From a virus: 50,211 nt of DNA. This document shows positions 44,127 through 50,211 of this stretch, one piece after another; position 1 is the first letter of the stretch; each line of letters opens with the position of its first letter. The stretch is taken from the IMG/VR virus record IMGVR_UViG_3300043786_001077, positions 1-50,211 of that record, one strand, 5' to 3'. The position numbers were made by a program, and so were the translations under genes. Under the pieces are notes generated by a model, which did no database searches, had not been told where the DNA came from, and worked only from the letters and a program-made list of their open reading frames with translations.

Positions 44127-44447
44127 CTACTTCCTCAATGTCTGGACCGCATGTTCCACATCGCCAAGCCGCATGCCCATCGACTCAATCGCCTTTGTGT
44201 TTTCGGCCATGCCCTTGCCGAACGTCTCGGTAATGTTCTGCAGGCGATTGTCGAATTGCTCGATGATATGGTCGATTCGCTGATTGTTGTCCTTATGCAC
44301 TTCCGCCATCATGCGGTCATGCTCTTCCTGCATCCTCTCCAGACGCCTCGCAATATAAGGTAAGCCCCATTTCACTCCCGCGCCGATCAAGAGAACCAGA
44401 ACGCCGAACGCCCCGTTCTGGCGGATGAATTCCGATACGTTTTCCAT
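44127..44447 (-). CDS. Membrane protein with coiled coil, holin-like candidate
   Basis: A 106-residue protein starting MENVSEFIRQNGAFGVLVLL. One membrane segment (residues 13-30, GAFGVLVLLIGAGVKWGLPY) is followed by a long coiled coil (RRLERMQEEHDRMMAEVHKD, later FGKGMAENTKAIESMGMRLG). Type III-like holins and virion-envelope proteins look like this. The overlap of its start with the end of the next upstream gene (131 bases, other frame) is large. Confidence 0.6.
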   Translation of the reverse strand: MENVSEFIRQNGAFGVLVLLIGAGVKWGLPYIARRLERMQEEHDRMMAEVHKDNNQRIDHIIEQFDNRLQNITETFGKGMAENTKAIESMGMRLGDVEHAVQTLRK

Positions 44448-45021
44448 CGTCGCTCCGCGCTCGATTCGTCAACAGGGTAAACCGGTTCCCCGCTGCTTTC
44501 GTTTTTGCCTTGTAGACAATGGTTTTCGTTGGTTCGGCAAACGGCATCGGCGGAGCGGCAAAATATCCGAATATCCCGTTCTCCGCGCGCACATGCTCAA
44601 TCAATAACTGAGCGGCCTGCTTCGCCTCGCTCACCGTGGCGAACGTGTCGTCGTGGTCCGTGACGATATTCAGCCATTCGCCCATCACGCACGCGCACGA
44701 ACGCCACCGCTTGCCGACCTTGATGACACGCCAGCCCGCGCCCTGATAGCGGTCATGCTGACGCGGGAAAAGATGCTCGTACCATTGGTCGCCGTAATGC
44801 TTTGCGAACCATTCGACCACATAACGCGCCGCCTCGTATGCGGTCTTAAACCCCGCCGCGACGAACGGTTTCCCGTGCTTGAATTCCGCGATGAACTTGC
44901 GGTTATTCTGCTGGCCACGGACAAACTTGTAGCCCGAAGGCCGCGAGCAGTCGGCCAGCATCTCAACATCGTCACGCGTCGGTCTGTATTGGCTGTGATT
45001 GGAAATGACGGCATCCCGCAA
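44317..45021 (-). CDS. Hypothetical protein, C-terminus overlaps the holin-like gene
   Basis: A 234-residue protein starting MRDAVISNHSQYRPTRDDVE. The core is beta/alpha (KFVRGQQNNRKFIAEFKHGK, AGFKTAYEAARYVVEWFAKH) and resembles AP2/ERF-like DNA-binding domains found in some phage genes. It ends in a frame that overlaps 44127-44447. The last 40 residues, basic and without obvious structure, may not be under selection. The function is unknown. Confidence 0.5.
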   Translation of the reverse strand: MRDAVISNHSQYRPTRDDVEMLADCSRPSGYKFVRGQQNNRKFIAEFKHGKPFVAAGFKTAYEAARYVVEWFAKHYGDQWYEHLFPRQHDRYQGAGWRVIKVGKRWRSCACVMGEWLNIVTDHDDTFATVSEAKQAAQLLIEHVRAENGIFGYFAAPPMPFAEPTKTIVYKAKTKAAGNRFTLLTNRARSDDGKRIGIHPPERGVRRSGSLDRRGSEMGLTLYCEASGEDAGRA

Positions 45022-45093
45022 CGGTGGATAGAATCCAGCGTCGGGGTCTGAGAGCGGCGGGTCGTTGATTTCCAGTCGGCGGCCCGTCGCGTG

Positions 45094-46179
45094 TTATTGC
45101 CTTTTCGCGGGCGGCCATTCCGTCATCATTTCGCCGCCGCCGATCCGACCGCCACCGTCCCAAACGAAATGGGTCCACTTCTTGCCGTAGAGAGTCGCAA
45201 ACTTCAGCCCGCGTGCCGACGATGGTCCCCATGACAGCATCTCAGCGGCAAGGCCCGTCTCCGATGCGAATTGAAAGGACGTGATCGGGCGATAGACCGG
45301 ACCGGTTTCGGTCTGAATACGCTGCTGGCATCCGATGGCAAGAAATGTCCCGGTATCGTTCATCCGCACGAACGGATTGCCATCAAGGAACGTCGTGCCG
45401 AATACTGTGACCGGCGTCAAGAATTGCCCACCTGCGTAGATTTTTCCGTCGATTTCGCAACCGGTAATCATCAGCGGGCCGGGCATCCCCCATCGGATTT
45501 CGCCTTGGACATGGCAGCCAGTTAGGGTCAGCTGGCCGGGATTCGTCGAATGCGGGTCGGCTGTTTCAATATACCTCGAGCAACCTTCCGAGTAGCTTCC
45601 GCTCAATATCGCGACGTTATTGATCCGACCGATGCGGATGCCGGTCTCGCAATAGGTGATGATCCCGCCGCGATCCTGCAAACCGCCGTTGATAAGGTCA
45701 ATGCCGATCGGGCATCCGTTGATCCGCACGCGATCCAGATAGATATTCTGCCCGTTGCCCGATTCGATTCTCAGGCCGGCCTTGCGCCCGTGAAGTTGGA
45801 CGTTGCTGATCGTGTTTTCGCTGATCGACTTCGCCACGCCATCGCCGATGACGATGCCGTACTCCCCGCCGCTGATGATCGGCCCGTCGATGATGTTATC
45901 GTTGACGCTAATCGGCGATTCATTCGACGCCGTTAACACAATGCCCGATTCGGCCTGCCCGCAATGGATCTCCGCAATGCCTTCAACCCGGCACCGCTGG
46001 CAGTTGTCAAATTGAATGACGGCTTTCGTCGGCGGACCGACGTATCGCAGATTCGTCGTGCCGTCGCCGCGTATGATGTTCGCGATGGAATTGCGCAGGA
46101 CAATCGGGCGGTCGATCTCAACCCACCCGCCCGGCGCGACGACAACCGGGCCAACGGCTTTCAGTTGCGACGAGGCCAT
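45094..46179 (-). CDS. Parallel beta-helix (pectate lyase-like) tail spike or fibre protein
   Basis: A 361-residue protein starting MASSQLKAVGPVVVAPGGWV. The middle is a right-handed beta helix: repeated rungs like ENTISNVQLHGRKAGLRIES, GNGQNIYLDRVRINGCPIGI and TYCETGIRIGRINNVAILSG. Such spikes bind or cut host polysaccharide. I see no clear catalytic triad. The neighbours are the small beta-rich virion proteins (46.2-47.4 kb), so it belongs to the host-recognition set. Confidence 0.78.
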   Translation of the reverse strand: MASSQLKAVGPVVVAPGGWVEIDRPIVLRNSIANIIRGDGTTNLRYVGPPTKAVIQFDNCQRCRVEGIAEIHCGQAESGIVLTASNESPISVNDNIIDGPIISGGEYGIVIGDGVAKSISENTISNVQLHGRKAGLRIESGNGQNIYLDRVRINGCPIGIDLINGGLQDRGGIITYCETGIRIGRINNVAILSGSYSEGCSRYIETADPHSTNPGQLTLTGCHVQGEIRWGMPGPLMITGCEIDGKIYAGGQFLTPVTVFGTTFLDGNPFVRMNDTGTFLAIGCQQRIQTETGPVYRPITSFQFASETGLAAEMLSWGPSSARGLKFATLYGKKWTHFVWDGGGRIGGGEMMTEWPPAKRQ

Positions 46180-46199
46180 GACCTACCTCGACAAAGTGT

Positions 46200-46622
46200 T
46201 TATTGTTTGCCAATGATGGCGCAGACGTTGGCGGGGCCAGACCCGCCGCCGCTAAATTGAATTCTTGCCCTAACGTATCTTGCTTGACGCGCGAAATTGA
46301 TAATTGTTGTAATTGGAGTGGATGCGCTAGATGCCACATTCAAAACGGCGGCATTGGGTATCGAGCCCCACTCGCTGTTATCGCTTGACTGCTGCAATGA
46401 CACTTCTACCGTAAATTCGCCTTCGCCAAAATCGCCGATTGAAACAACCGCGAACCCACCGCCGCTGCTTTGCGTAAGGTCAACCGAAACACCGTCTGTA
46501 TCAACTGCATAATCGTCAGGTACTAAAGAAGTGCCAACCACAGCCCCCGGTGCCAGTCCGCCCCGCATCAGGCCCGGCGGCGTTGACTCAATTTGATACG
46601 CGCCTGCGGCGAAATCGCTCAC
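46200..46622 (-). CDS. Small beta-rich virion protein (decoration-like)
   Basis: A 140-residue protein starting MSDFAAGAYQIESTPPGLMR. DFGEGEFTVEVSLQQSSDNS and FARQARYVRARIQFSGGGSG are like the patterns in the protein at 9901 and the one at 46634, so it belongs to the same group of decoration or fibre-tip proteins. It ends IIGKQ, as its neighbours end in (K/R)Q. The function is inferred. Confidence 0.6.
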   Translation of the reverse strand: MSDFAAGAYQIESTPPGLMRGGLAPGAVVGTSLVPDDYAVDTDGVSVDLTQSSGGGFAVVSIGDFGEGEFTVEVSLQQSSDNSEWGSIPNAAVLNVASSASTPITTIINFARQARYVRARIQFSGGGSGPANVCAIIGKQ

Positions 46623-46633
46623 GTCCTGCCCCC

Positions 46634-47050
46634 TTACTGTCTGCCGACAATCGCGCAGATTCGCGACTGAGTCGGGCTCTGATCCTGATGCTCAATCGCC
46701 GCGCGAACGTACCGCTGCGAACGATGAAAATTCACATAGCCAACGTAATCCGTGACGCCAACCAGCACACTCGCGCCCGTAATACTCGCCCACGTCACGC
46801 CGTCATTGGATTGCTGCGCGAAAACAAGCATTGGCGTCGAATTCGTGTGCATTCCAAACATCAGGAATGCCATCCCGCCGCCGATTGACAAATCAACACT
46901 GTTGCCATAGTACGGGTCGCCAATCGAACTTTGCTCGTGCAAGTTGGGCGAAATCGACATTCCGACGGTTGTGCCTGCCGCTAGAGCGCCGCGCATGACG
47001 CCGGGAGGGTCGGGCACAATCCGATAGGCGGCTGTCGCGAAGTCGGTCAT
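46634..47050 (-). CDS. Small beta-rich virion protein (decoration-like)
   Basis: A 138-residue protein from ATG 47050 (MTDFATAAYRIVPDPPGVMR). It is clearly related to the gene at 46200: the same opening (S/T-D-F-A-(A/T)-A-(Y)-I), PGVMRGALAAGTTVGMS, QQSNDGVTWASITGASVLV and AICAIVGRQ-like end. The pair likely arose by tandem duplication. Confidence 0.62.
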   Translation of the reverse strand: MTDFATAAYRIVPDPPGVMRGALAAGTTVGMSISPNLHEQSSIGDPYYGNSVDLSIGGGMAFLMFGMHTNSTPMLVFAQQSNDGVTWASITGASVLVGVTDYVGYVNFHRSQRYVRAAIEHQDQSPTQSRICAIVGRQ

Positions 47051-47058
47051 GGCCTGCC

Positions 47059-47367
47059 TTAGGCCGGGATAATATGGACGGTCTGAGCCGACGCCGATGC
47101 AATCAGGTAAAGCGTTGTCGAAGTAAACTTGCCGGCCGGAGCAGGAGGCGGATACGGCACGCGATCCGCCCAACTGCCCTTAGTCGCGGCCTTCGGGATA
47201 ATCGCGCCGGTCGAAGTCGTAACGGTGCTGACGGTGCCGAAGTAGACATCGCCGGTATTCGCCGAATCGCCAACAATCAGAATGCCATTCGGGAAGTCGG
47301 TCGTGAAGGTGAGATCGACGGCGGCAGTGCCGACGGTCACTTGTGTCGGTCCGGAAATAGCAGGCAC
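47059..47367 (-). CDS. Small beta-rich virion protein, paralogue of 2058-2357
   Basis: A 102-residue protein starting MPAISGPTQVTVGTAAVDLT. The middle VYFGTVSTVTTSTGAIIPKA and end QTVHIIPA match the pattern in the protein at 2058. It is probably a head or tail decoration protein. GGCAATAA is 24 bases upstream. Confidence 0.62.
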   Translation of the reverse strand: MPAISGPTQVTVGTAAVDLTFTTDFPNGILIVGDSANTGDVYFGTVSTVTTSTGAIIPKAATKGSWADRVPYPPPAPAGKFTSTTLYLIASASAQTVHIIPA

Positions 47368-47392
47368 GGCAAGCCCTCAAGCGGTTCGTAAA

Positions 47393-47896
47393 TTATTGCC
47401 TGCCCGTCGCCGGTTTCCGTGCGTGCCAACGAACATCATTCCCGCACGGCAAAACATCGACGATAATCTGTTCGAACCCGCTTGATTCCAACGCCGCCCG
47501 CAAGTCGTTCGGGTCAATGTTGCTGTAATGCTCGCCCTCGCTAAGCGTCGGCAATCCGTCCGAACTATGCGCCGCGCGGTTCGGCCCTGCGGCGGTGCCG
47601 AAGAAATGGCCCATCGGCTTGCACAACCGATACGCATTCTTCACCAGTCGCGGCCAGAGCGGGCAATGCTCAAGAGCCTCGCACGATACGACAACGTCGA
47701 ATTGCCTGCCGTCCGCATCGTATTCGCGGGCATCGGCGACAACCGTCACGCCCGGCCCTGGTCGGCAATCGACACCGACATATTCCCATCCGGGGAAATG
47801 TCCCGCCGCCGTGCCGTTGACGTTGTAGCTTCCGAGGTCAATGACCGATAATCGGCGCATCGACGCGACAAGCCATTGATCGGCCTCAGCGTGCAT
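47393..47896 (-). CDS. SAM-dependent methyltransferase (type 11-like)
   Basis: A 167-residue protein. The class I SAM fold is visible: SVIDLGSYNVNGTAAGHFPG (motif I, about residue 17), WEYVGVDCRPGPGV, FDVVVSCEALEHCPLWPRLV and GHFFGTAAGPN. The target could be a glycan, nucleotide or small molecule, not DNA. It stands with a glycosyltransferase-like gene and surface-type genes, so sugar modification is the best guess. TAATG overlap couples it to the microprotein gene. Confidence 0.78.
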   Translation of the reverse strand: MHAEADQWLVASMRRLSVIDLGSYNVNGTAAGHFPGWEYVGVDCRPGPGVTVVADAREYDADGRQFDVVVSCEALEHCPLWPRLVKNAYRLCKPMGHFFGTAAGPNRAAHSSDGLPTLSEGEHYSNIDPNDLRAALESSGFEQIIVDVLPCGNDVRWHARKPATGRQ

Positions 47897-48021
47897 TAGT
47901 TCGCCCCGTGAAAGTAAAGTAGCGTGATGAAGTATCCGAGGATGCCGGACATTATCACAAGAATCATGACGGCGATAGCATTTTCGCAGCGTGAATTCGC
48001 GGAGTCATTGTGATGACGCAT
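47896..48021 (-). CDS. 41-residue single-membrane-pass microprotein
   Basis: ATG 48021 opens a 41-residue frame starting MRHHNDSANSRC. It contains one hydrophobic segment (AIAVMILVIMSGILGYFITL) and a short tail FHGAN. The stop is TAA at 47898-47896, overlapping the methyltransferase ATG. It also overlaps the end of the upstream gene by 17 bases. Such tiny membrane proteins occur in phage lysis or superinfection-exclusion sets. The size makes it easy to miss. Confidence 0.55.
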   Translation of the reverse strand: MRHHNDSANSRCENAIAVMILVIMSGILGYFITLLYFHGAN

Positions 48022-48367
48022 GATATTCATTGCCAAGATAACTCAAACTGTTTACATCAACGCCTATCCGCTGGCATATTTGGCGGTAGCCGTCCGCGTC
48101 ATCATGAAAATCCAAACGCAACTGATGCCACCCGATCCAGTCCGGCGTCAGATAAATTTCCGCGTATTGGTTGACGGTCCACTCCCACCATTTTTTACCC
48201 GCTATAAGTTTTTCGTAGTATGGGTCCGGTGAGTCGGGGCTGATCCCGTGAGATTCGTACCGATGGAATTGCTCGTACCCCAATTCCGTTGGCAAAACAT
48301 CGGGCCACGCCGTGCAGCATTTCGCGAACCTATCGCATTGCGTCAGAAATTTCTGCCGGTATTTCAT
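48005..48367 (-). CDS. Hypothetical protein
   Basis: A 120-residue protein starting MKYRQKFLTQCDRFAKCCTA. It is rich in Trp/Tyr and His (LIAGKKWWEWTVNQYAEIYL, DWIGWHQLRLDFHDDADGYR). It lies 7 bases after the glycosyltransferase-like gene. The function is unknown; sugar metabolism is possible by context only. Confidence 0.55.
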   Translation of the reverse strand: MKYRQKFLTQCDRFAKCCTAWPDVLPTELGYEQFHRYESHGISPDSPDPYYEKLIAGKKWWEWTVNQYAEIYLTPDWIGWHQLRLDFHDDADGYRQICQRIGVDVNSLSYLGNEYHASSQ

Positions 48368-48374
48368 ACCAATT

Positions 48375-49481
48375 CTATCCCCACTTGAATCCCGGCGAAT
48401 TCAACGAACCTTGAACGTGAAAGCCAAGGCCAAGGTCTACATCATACTTTGCCGCGAGCGTGATATACGCCTCGTGCGCGTGCGGCTGTTCGTACCAGTA
48501 AATGTCCGTGTGCCATCGCGCGCGGTCATCGGTGAACAGGGGATTGGCGATTTTCTTGCCGCCCAGTTTGTTGATGCAATGCTCGATCACATTCTCCGCC
48601 GCATGGCCCAATACGCGCGGCTCGATCTCCGCCAAGATGTCCGGCCGATGCCATCGCGGGACGTGCATCAACAGGCATTCCGTCCGCACGCTGAAAAAAA
48701 ACTTGCCCCGGTTCTTGTGGACGTTTCCCATCGTGTGCGCGTTCTTTTCGCGCATGATCGCCGCCAGCTTTTGCAGGAACATCGGCCGGTCGATGATGAA
48801 CCGTTGTGATAATTTCATCCAGTATTCAATCCCGCGCGATGCGGCGTAGTTCAGGCCATGCTTGAACGCGCCGAGGTCGCCGCCCGCGTGCCCGATCCGT
48901 GACGGCGCTGCATTGCGATAGATCAACTTGTACCGTTCGCAGATTTCGAGGAGCCGATCTTTCTTGCACAGTCCATCGTCGCCCGATTCTTCCGTAAAAT
49001 CATCGCTGACGAGGATCGGCACATTTCCGCAGTGAGCGCGGATAACTTTCGCCTGCAATTCGACAAGTCCTGGCATCCCAAAGTGACCGATTGACACGCC
49101 AACGGTCGGCCATTCGCCGGTGACTTGCGCGGGCTGTGGTGGGTCTGATTGTGGCATAGGGTCGGCTTCGTGATCCGGTTCGTAGAGTTGACAGAGCGGC
49201 CCGCATGACGAATCGCAACGGCACTTCGGGCCGAGGCCTTTGCCGCACTCCCGCCATACTTTCGCGTGCGTCAGTCCCAATTCGATCCGTCGGGCGGGCG
49301 TGATCTCGTCGGGGTCGAGATGGGCACAAGGGATGCGCGACGTGATCGGCAAAAGGCCGGAGAGATTGCGATACCGCTGGTCGTGAATCTGGAGCCAACA
49401 AAGACGGCAGTCAATGCCCACGCGGAACGGCACGCCCTTCTGCGCGTTTTGCCCGCCGTGAATTTGGCAAAAATTAGGCAT
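48375..49481 (-). CDS. Glycosyltransferase-like (GT-A type) protein with N-terminal zinc cluster
   Basis: A 368-residue protein. The N-terminal 130 residues have many Cys/His (MPNFCQIHGGQNAQKGVPFR, IDCRLCW, GPKCRCDSSCGPLC), probably metal-bound. From residue 130 it resembles GT-A glycosyltransferases: WPTVGVSIGHFGMPGLVELQ, IRAHCGNVPILVSDDFTEES, GGDLGAFKHGLNYAASRGIE and WHTDIYWYEQPHAHEAYITL. The DxD would be the VSDDF region. It may decorate phage or host glycans. The substrate is not visible. Confidence 0.65.
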   Translation of the reverse strand: MPNFCQIHGGQNAQKGVPFRVGIDCRLCWLQIHDQRYRNLSGLLPITSRIPCAHLDPDEITPARRIELGLTHAKVWRECGKGLGPKCRCDSSCGPLCQLYEPDHEADPMPQSDPPQPAQVTGEWPTVGVSIGHFGMPGLVELQAKVIRAHCGNVPILVSDDFTEESGDDGLCKKDRLLEICERYKLIYRNAAPSRIGHAGGDLGAFKHGLNYAASRGIEYWMKLSQRFIIDRPMFLQKLAAIMREKNAHTMGNVHKNRGKFFFSVRTECLLMHVPRWHRPDILAEIEPRVLGHAAENVIEHCINKLGGKKIANPLFTDDRARWHTDIYWYEQPHAHEAYITLAAKYDVDLGLGFHVQGSLNSPGFKWG

Positions 49482-49521
49482 TCAGGGTTGAAAACCCGTT
49501 ATCGCAAGGTAAGTTAAATTC

Positions 49522-49704
49522 ATGCACAAGACACTATCTATCGTTGCCTCGATTATCACTTGCGTTTGCTTTGCCTATTTCGCGGCGGCATTCGCGTTGT
49601 TTTTCGTCCCGCCGCAGTACATGCCACCGACGAATTGGCCATTCGACGAGGGCGCGCGCAAAGCGTACAAGCCTTTTAGCGGCTCAGCGTACATCATTCG
49701 GTGA
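49522..49704 (+). CDS. Small membrane protein
   Basis: A 60-residue protein starting MHKTLSIVASIITCVCFAYF. Residues 5-30 form one membrane segment (or an uncleaved signal), and the rest is Pro/Tyr-rich. It overlaps the end of the convergent gene (49694) by 11 bases. It may be a holin partner or secreted peptide. The function is unknown. Confidence 0.5.
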   Translation: MHKTLSIVASIITCVCFAYFAAAFALFFVPPQYMPPTNWPFDEGARKAYKPFSGSAYIIR

Positions 49705-50211
49705 TGATGATTTGATAGGTTCCGTTGCAATAACGGCCGCCAAAATCGTCGCCATTGCAAAGAGCCGAGCCTTCGGCGTCAAAAGTAACTAGCAATGGAT
49801 TGCATGACGTTTGCACACCTATTGCAATGCAATCCGTAACGACTGCAACGTATCCTAGCCGCCAACTGTAATTTCCTAACCCGTCACTTTCGCAAGTTAA
49901 TTGATAGGTGATGCCGGGCAGACCGTCATTCAATGTTGGCGGTGGCGTTGATTCCCACAACGCCGCCGTTGGCGTGCTTCCGACGTAAGTAAATTCCCAA
50001 GATTGAGGCGCATAATTACCGCAGTCGCCCGTCGCGTTGACGAGCGTGCCGTACAATTTCTCCGGCAACAGCCTGCCCGGACAACATCCGGTCGCAATCG
50101 TCCCGCCGCCGCCAGCCGACGTGCCGGATTGATACGGGTAATATGGATACGGATACACCGGCCCGCAGCATTCGGGGCACTCGTTGAGATCTTCCCAGCC
50201 GTCGGGTGACA
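49694..50211 (-). CDS. 3' part of the protein crossing the contig ends
   Basis: This continues the gene that starts at 131 in the window (equal to 50215 on the circle). The protein has 173 residues in all. After the Pro-Tyr part comes CCPGRLLPEKLYGTLVNATG, then QSWEFTYVGSTPTAALWEST and a Cys-containing beta-rich end (TYQLTCESDGLGNYSWRLGY, CNGTYQIIITE). The GTG at 50158 is internal, not the start. A virion-associated role is inferred from context. Confidence 0.7.
   Translation of the reverse strand, partial: SPDGWEDLNECPECCGPVYPYPYYPYQSGTSAGGGGTIATGCCPGRLLPEKLYGTLVNATGDCGNYAPQSWEFTYVGSTPTAALWESTPPPTLNDGLPGITYQLTCESDGLGNYSWRLGYVAVVTDCIAIGVQTSCNPLLVTFDAEGSALCNGDDFGGRYCNGTYQIIITE
50085..50211. 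repeat. Direct terminal repeat, right copy
   Basis: This is identical to bases 1-127. See the left copy; it marks a closed circular contig of 50,084 unique bases. Confidence 0.95.

Noticed and set aside
1-50211. True phage direct terminal repeats
   Set aside because: The length of exactly 127 bases equals a common assembly word, and a gene runs through the repeat. A physical end is possible but not supported by the sequence.

Overview
The window looks like one complete phage genome. Bases 1-127 and 50085-50211 are identical, so the sequence closes into a circle of 50,084 unique bases, and one gene runs across the join. The gene set is that of a tailed, probably siphovirus-like, phage with an HK97-type head. 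It has small and large terminase, portal, MuF-type head protein, prohead protease with an acidic tail, major capsid protein, head-tail connectors, tail tube, tape measure and several beta-rich fibre or decoration proteins. I see no integrase and no large CI-like repressor, so a lytic life is likely but not proven. The sequence is GC-rich. A CsrA homologue and small secreted proteins rich in Arg, Val and Ala make a GC-rich environmental host, possibly Planctomycetota, plausible; that host guess is weak.

Layout. From about 12.8 kb down to 0.1 kb, and over the join into 50-38.3 kb, most genes are on the minus strand. These are the head, tail, fibre, lysis-type and surface-glycan-type genes: capsid 10.4-11.8 kb, connectors 7.6-9.8 kb, tape measure 4.6-6.3 kb, LamG protein 1.2-2.1 kb, beta-helix protein 45-46 kb, PhoH-like ATPase 43.1-43.8 kb, papain-like proteases 41.5-42.3 and 38.3-38.8 kb, and a phosphoesterase 38.9-39.8 kb. 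Portal and MuF genes (12.9-16.8 kb) are on the plus strand. TerL, TerS, a ParB-like protein, an exonuclease and a sigma-like protein (17.5-22.1 kb) are on the minus strand. A plus-strand unit at 22.2-24.3 kb encodes a sigma-like protein, a DNA polymerase III beta clamp and a small HTH protein. A minus early operon at 24.5-29.4 kb encodes a VRR-NUC nuclease, replisome-organizer-like proteins, a DNA methyltransferase and an SNF2-type helicase. A plus-strand operon at 29.8-38.4 kb encodes many small, often ATGA-overlapping genes, including a Sak4-like ATPase, a DUF669-like ssDNA-binding protein and CsrA. It starts with a structured non-coding stretch that contains a tRNA-Ile(GAU).

The most striking feature is a pair of inteins in the packaging and head genes, both double-coded. 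The MuF protein carries a 276-residue intein (15958-16785), and almost all of it is also covered by an antisense gene (15976-16713) for a Vsr-like (EDxHD-type) homing endonuclease. The large terminase carries a 335-residue intein (17559-18563), inserted in its third nuclease motif. In the same strand but another frame it contains a complete HNH endonuclease gene with zinc fingers (17599-18294). So two unrelated endonucleases have been placed over intein coding sequence in two different ways while the intein frame stayed open. The portal gene also ends in an AT-richer extension that resembles an ADP-ribosyltransferase domain.

Regulation visible in the sequence: three sigma70-like promoters share a TTGCC(A/T) -35 with a 17-base spacer (16.88, 22.15 and 24.00 kb). 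Two of them are followed by the same double-hairpin leader and preceded by TTTCC/GGAAA palindromes. One appears to start a leaderless mRNA. CA-rich, nearly G-free leaders precede the ATPase and the DUF669 gene. A GGCAAYAA element recurs upstream of minus-strand late genes.
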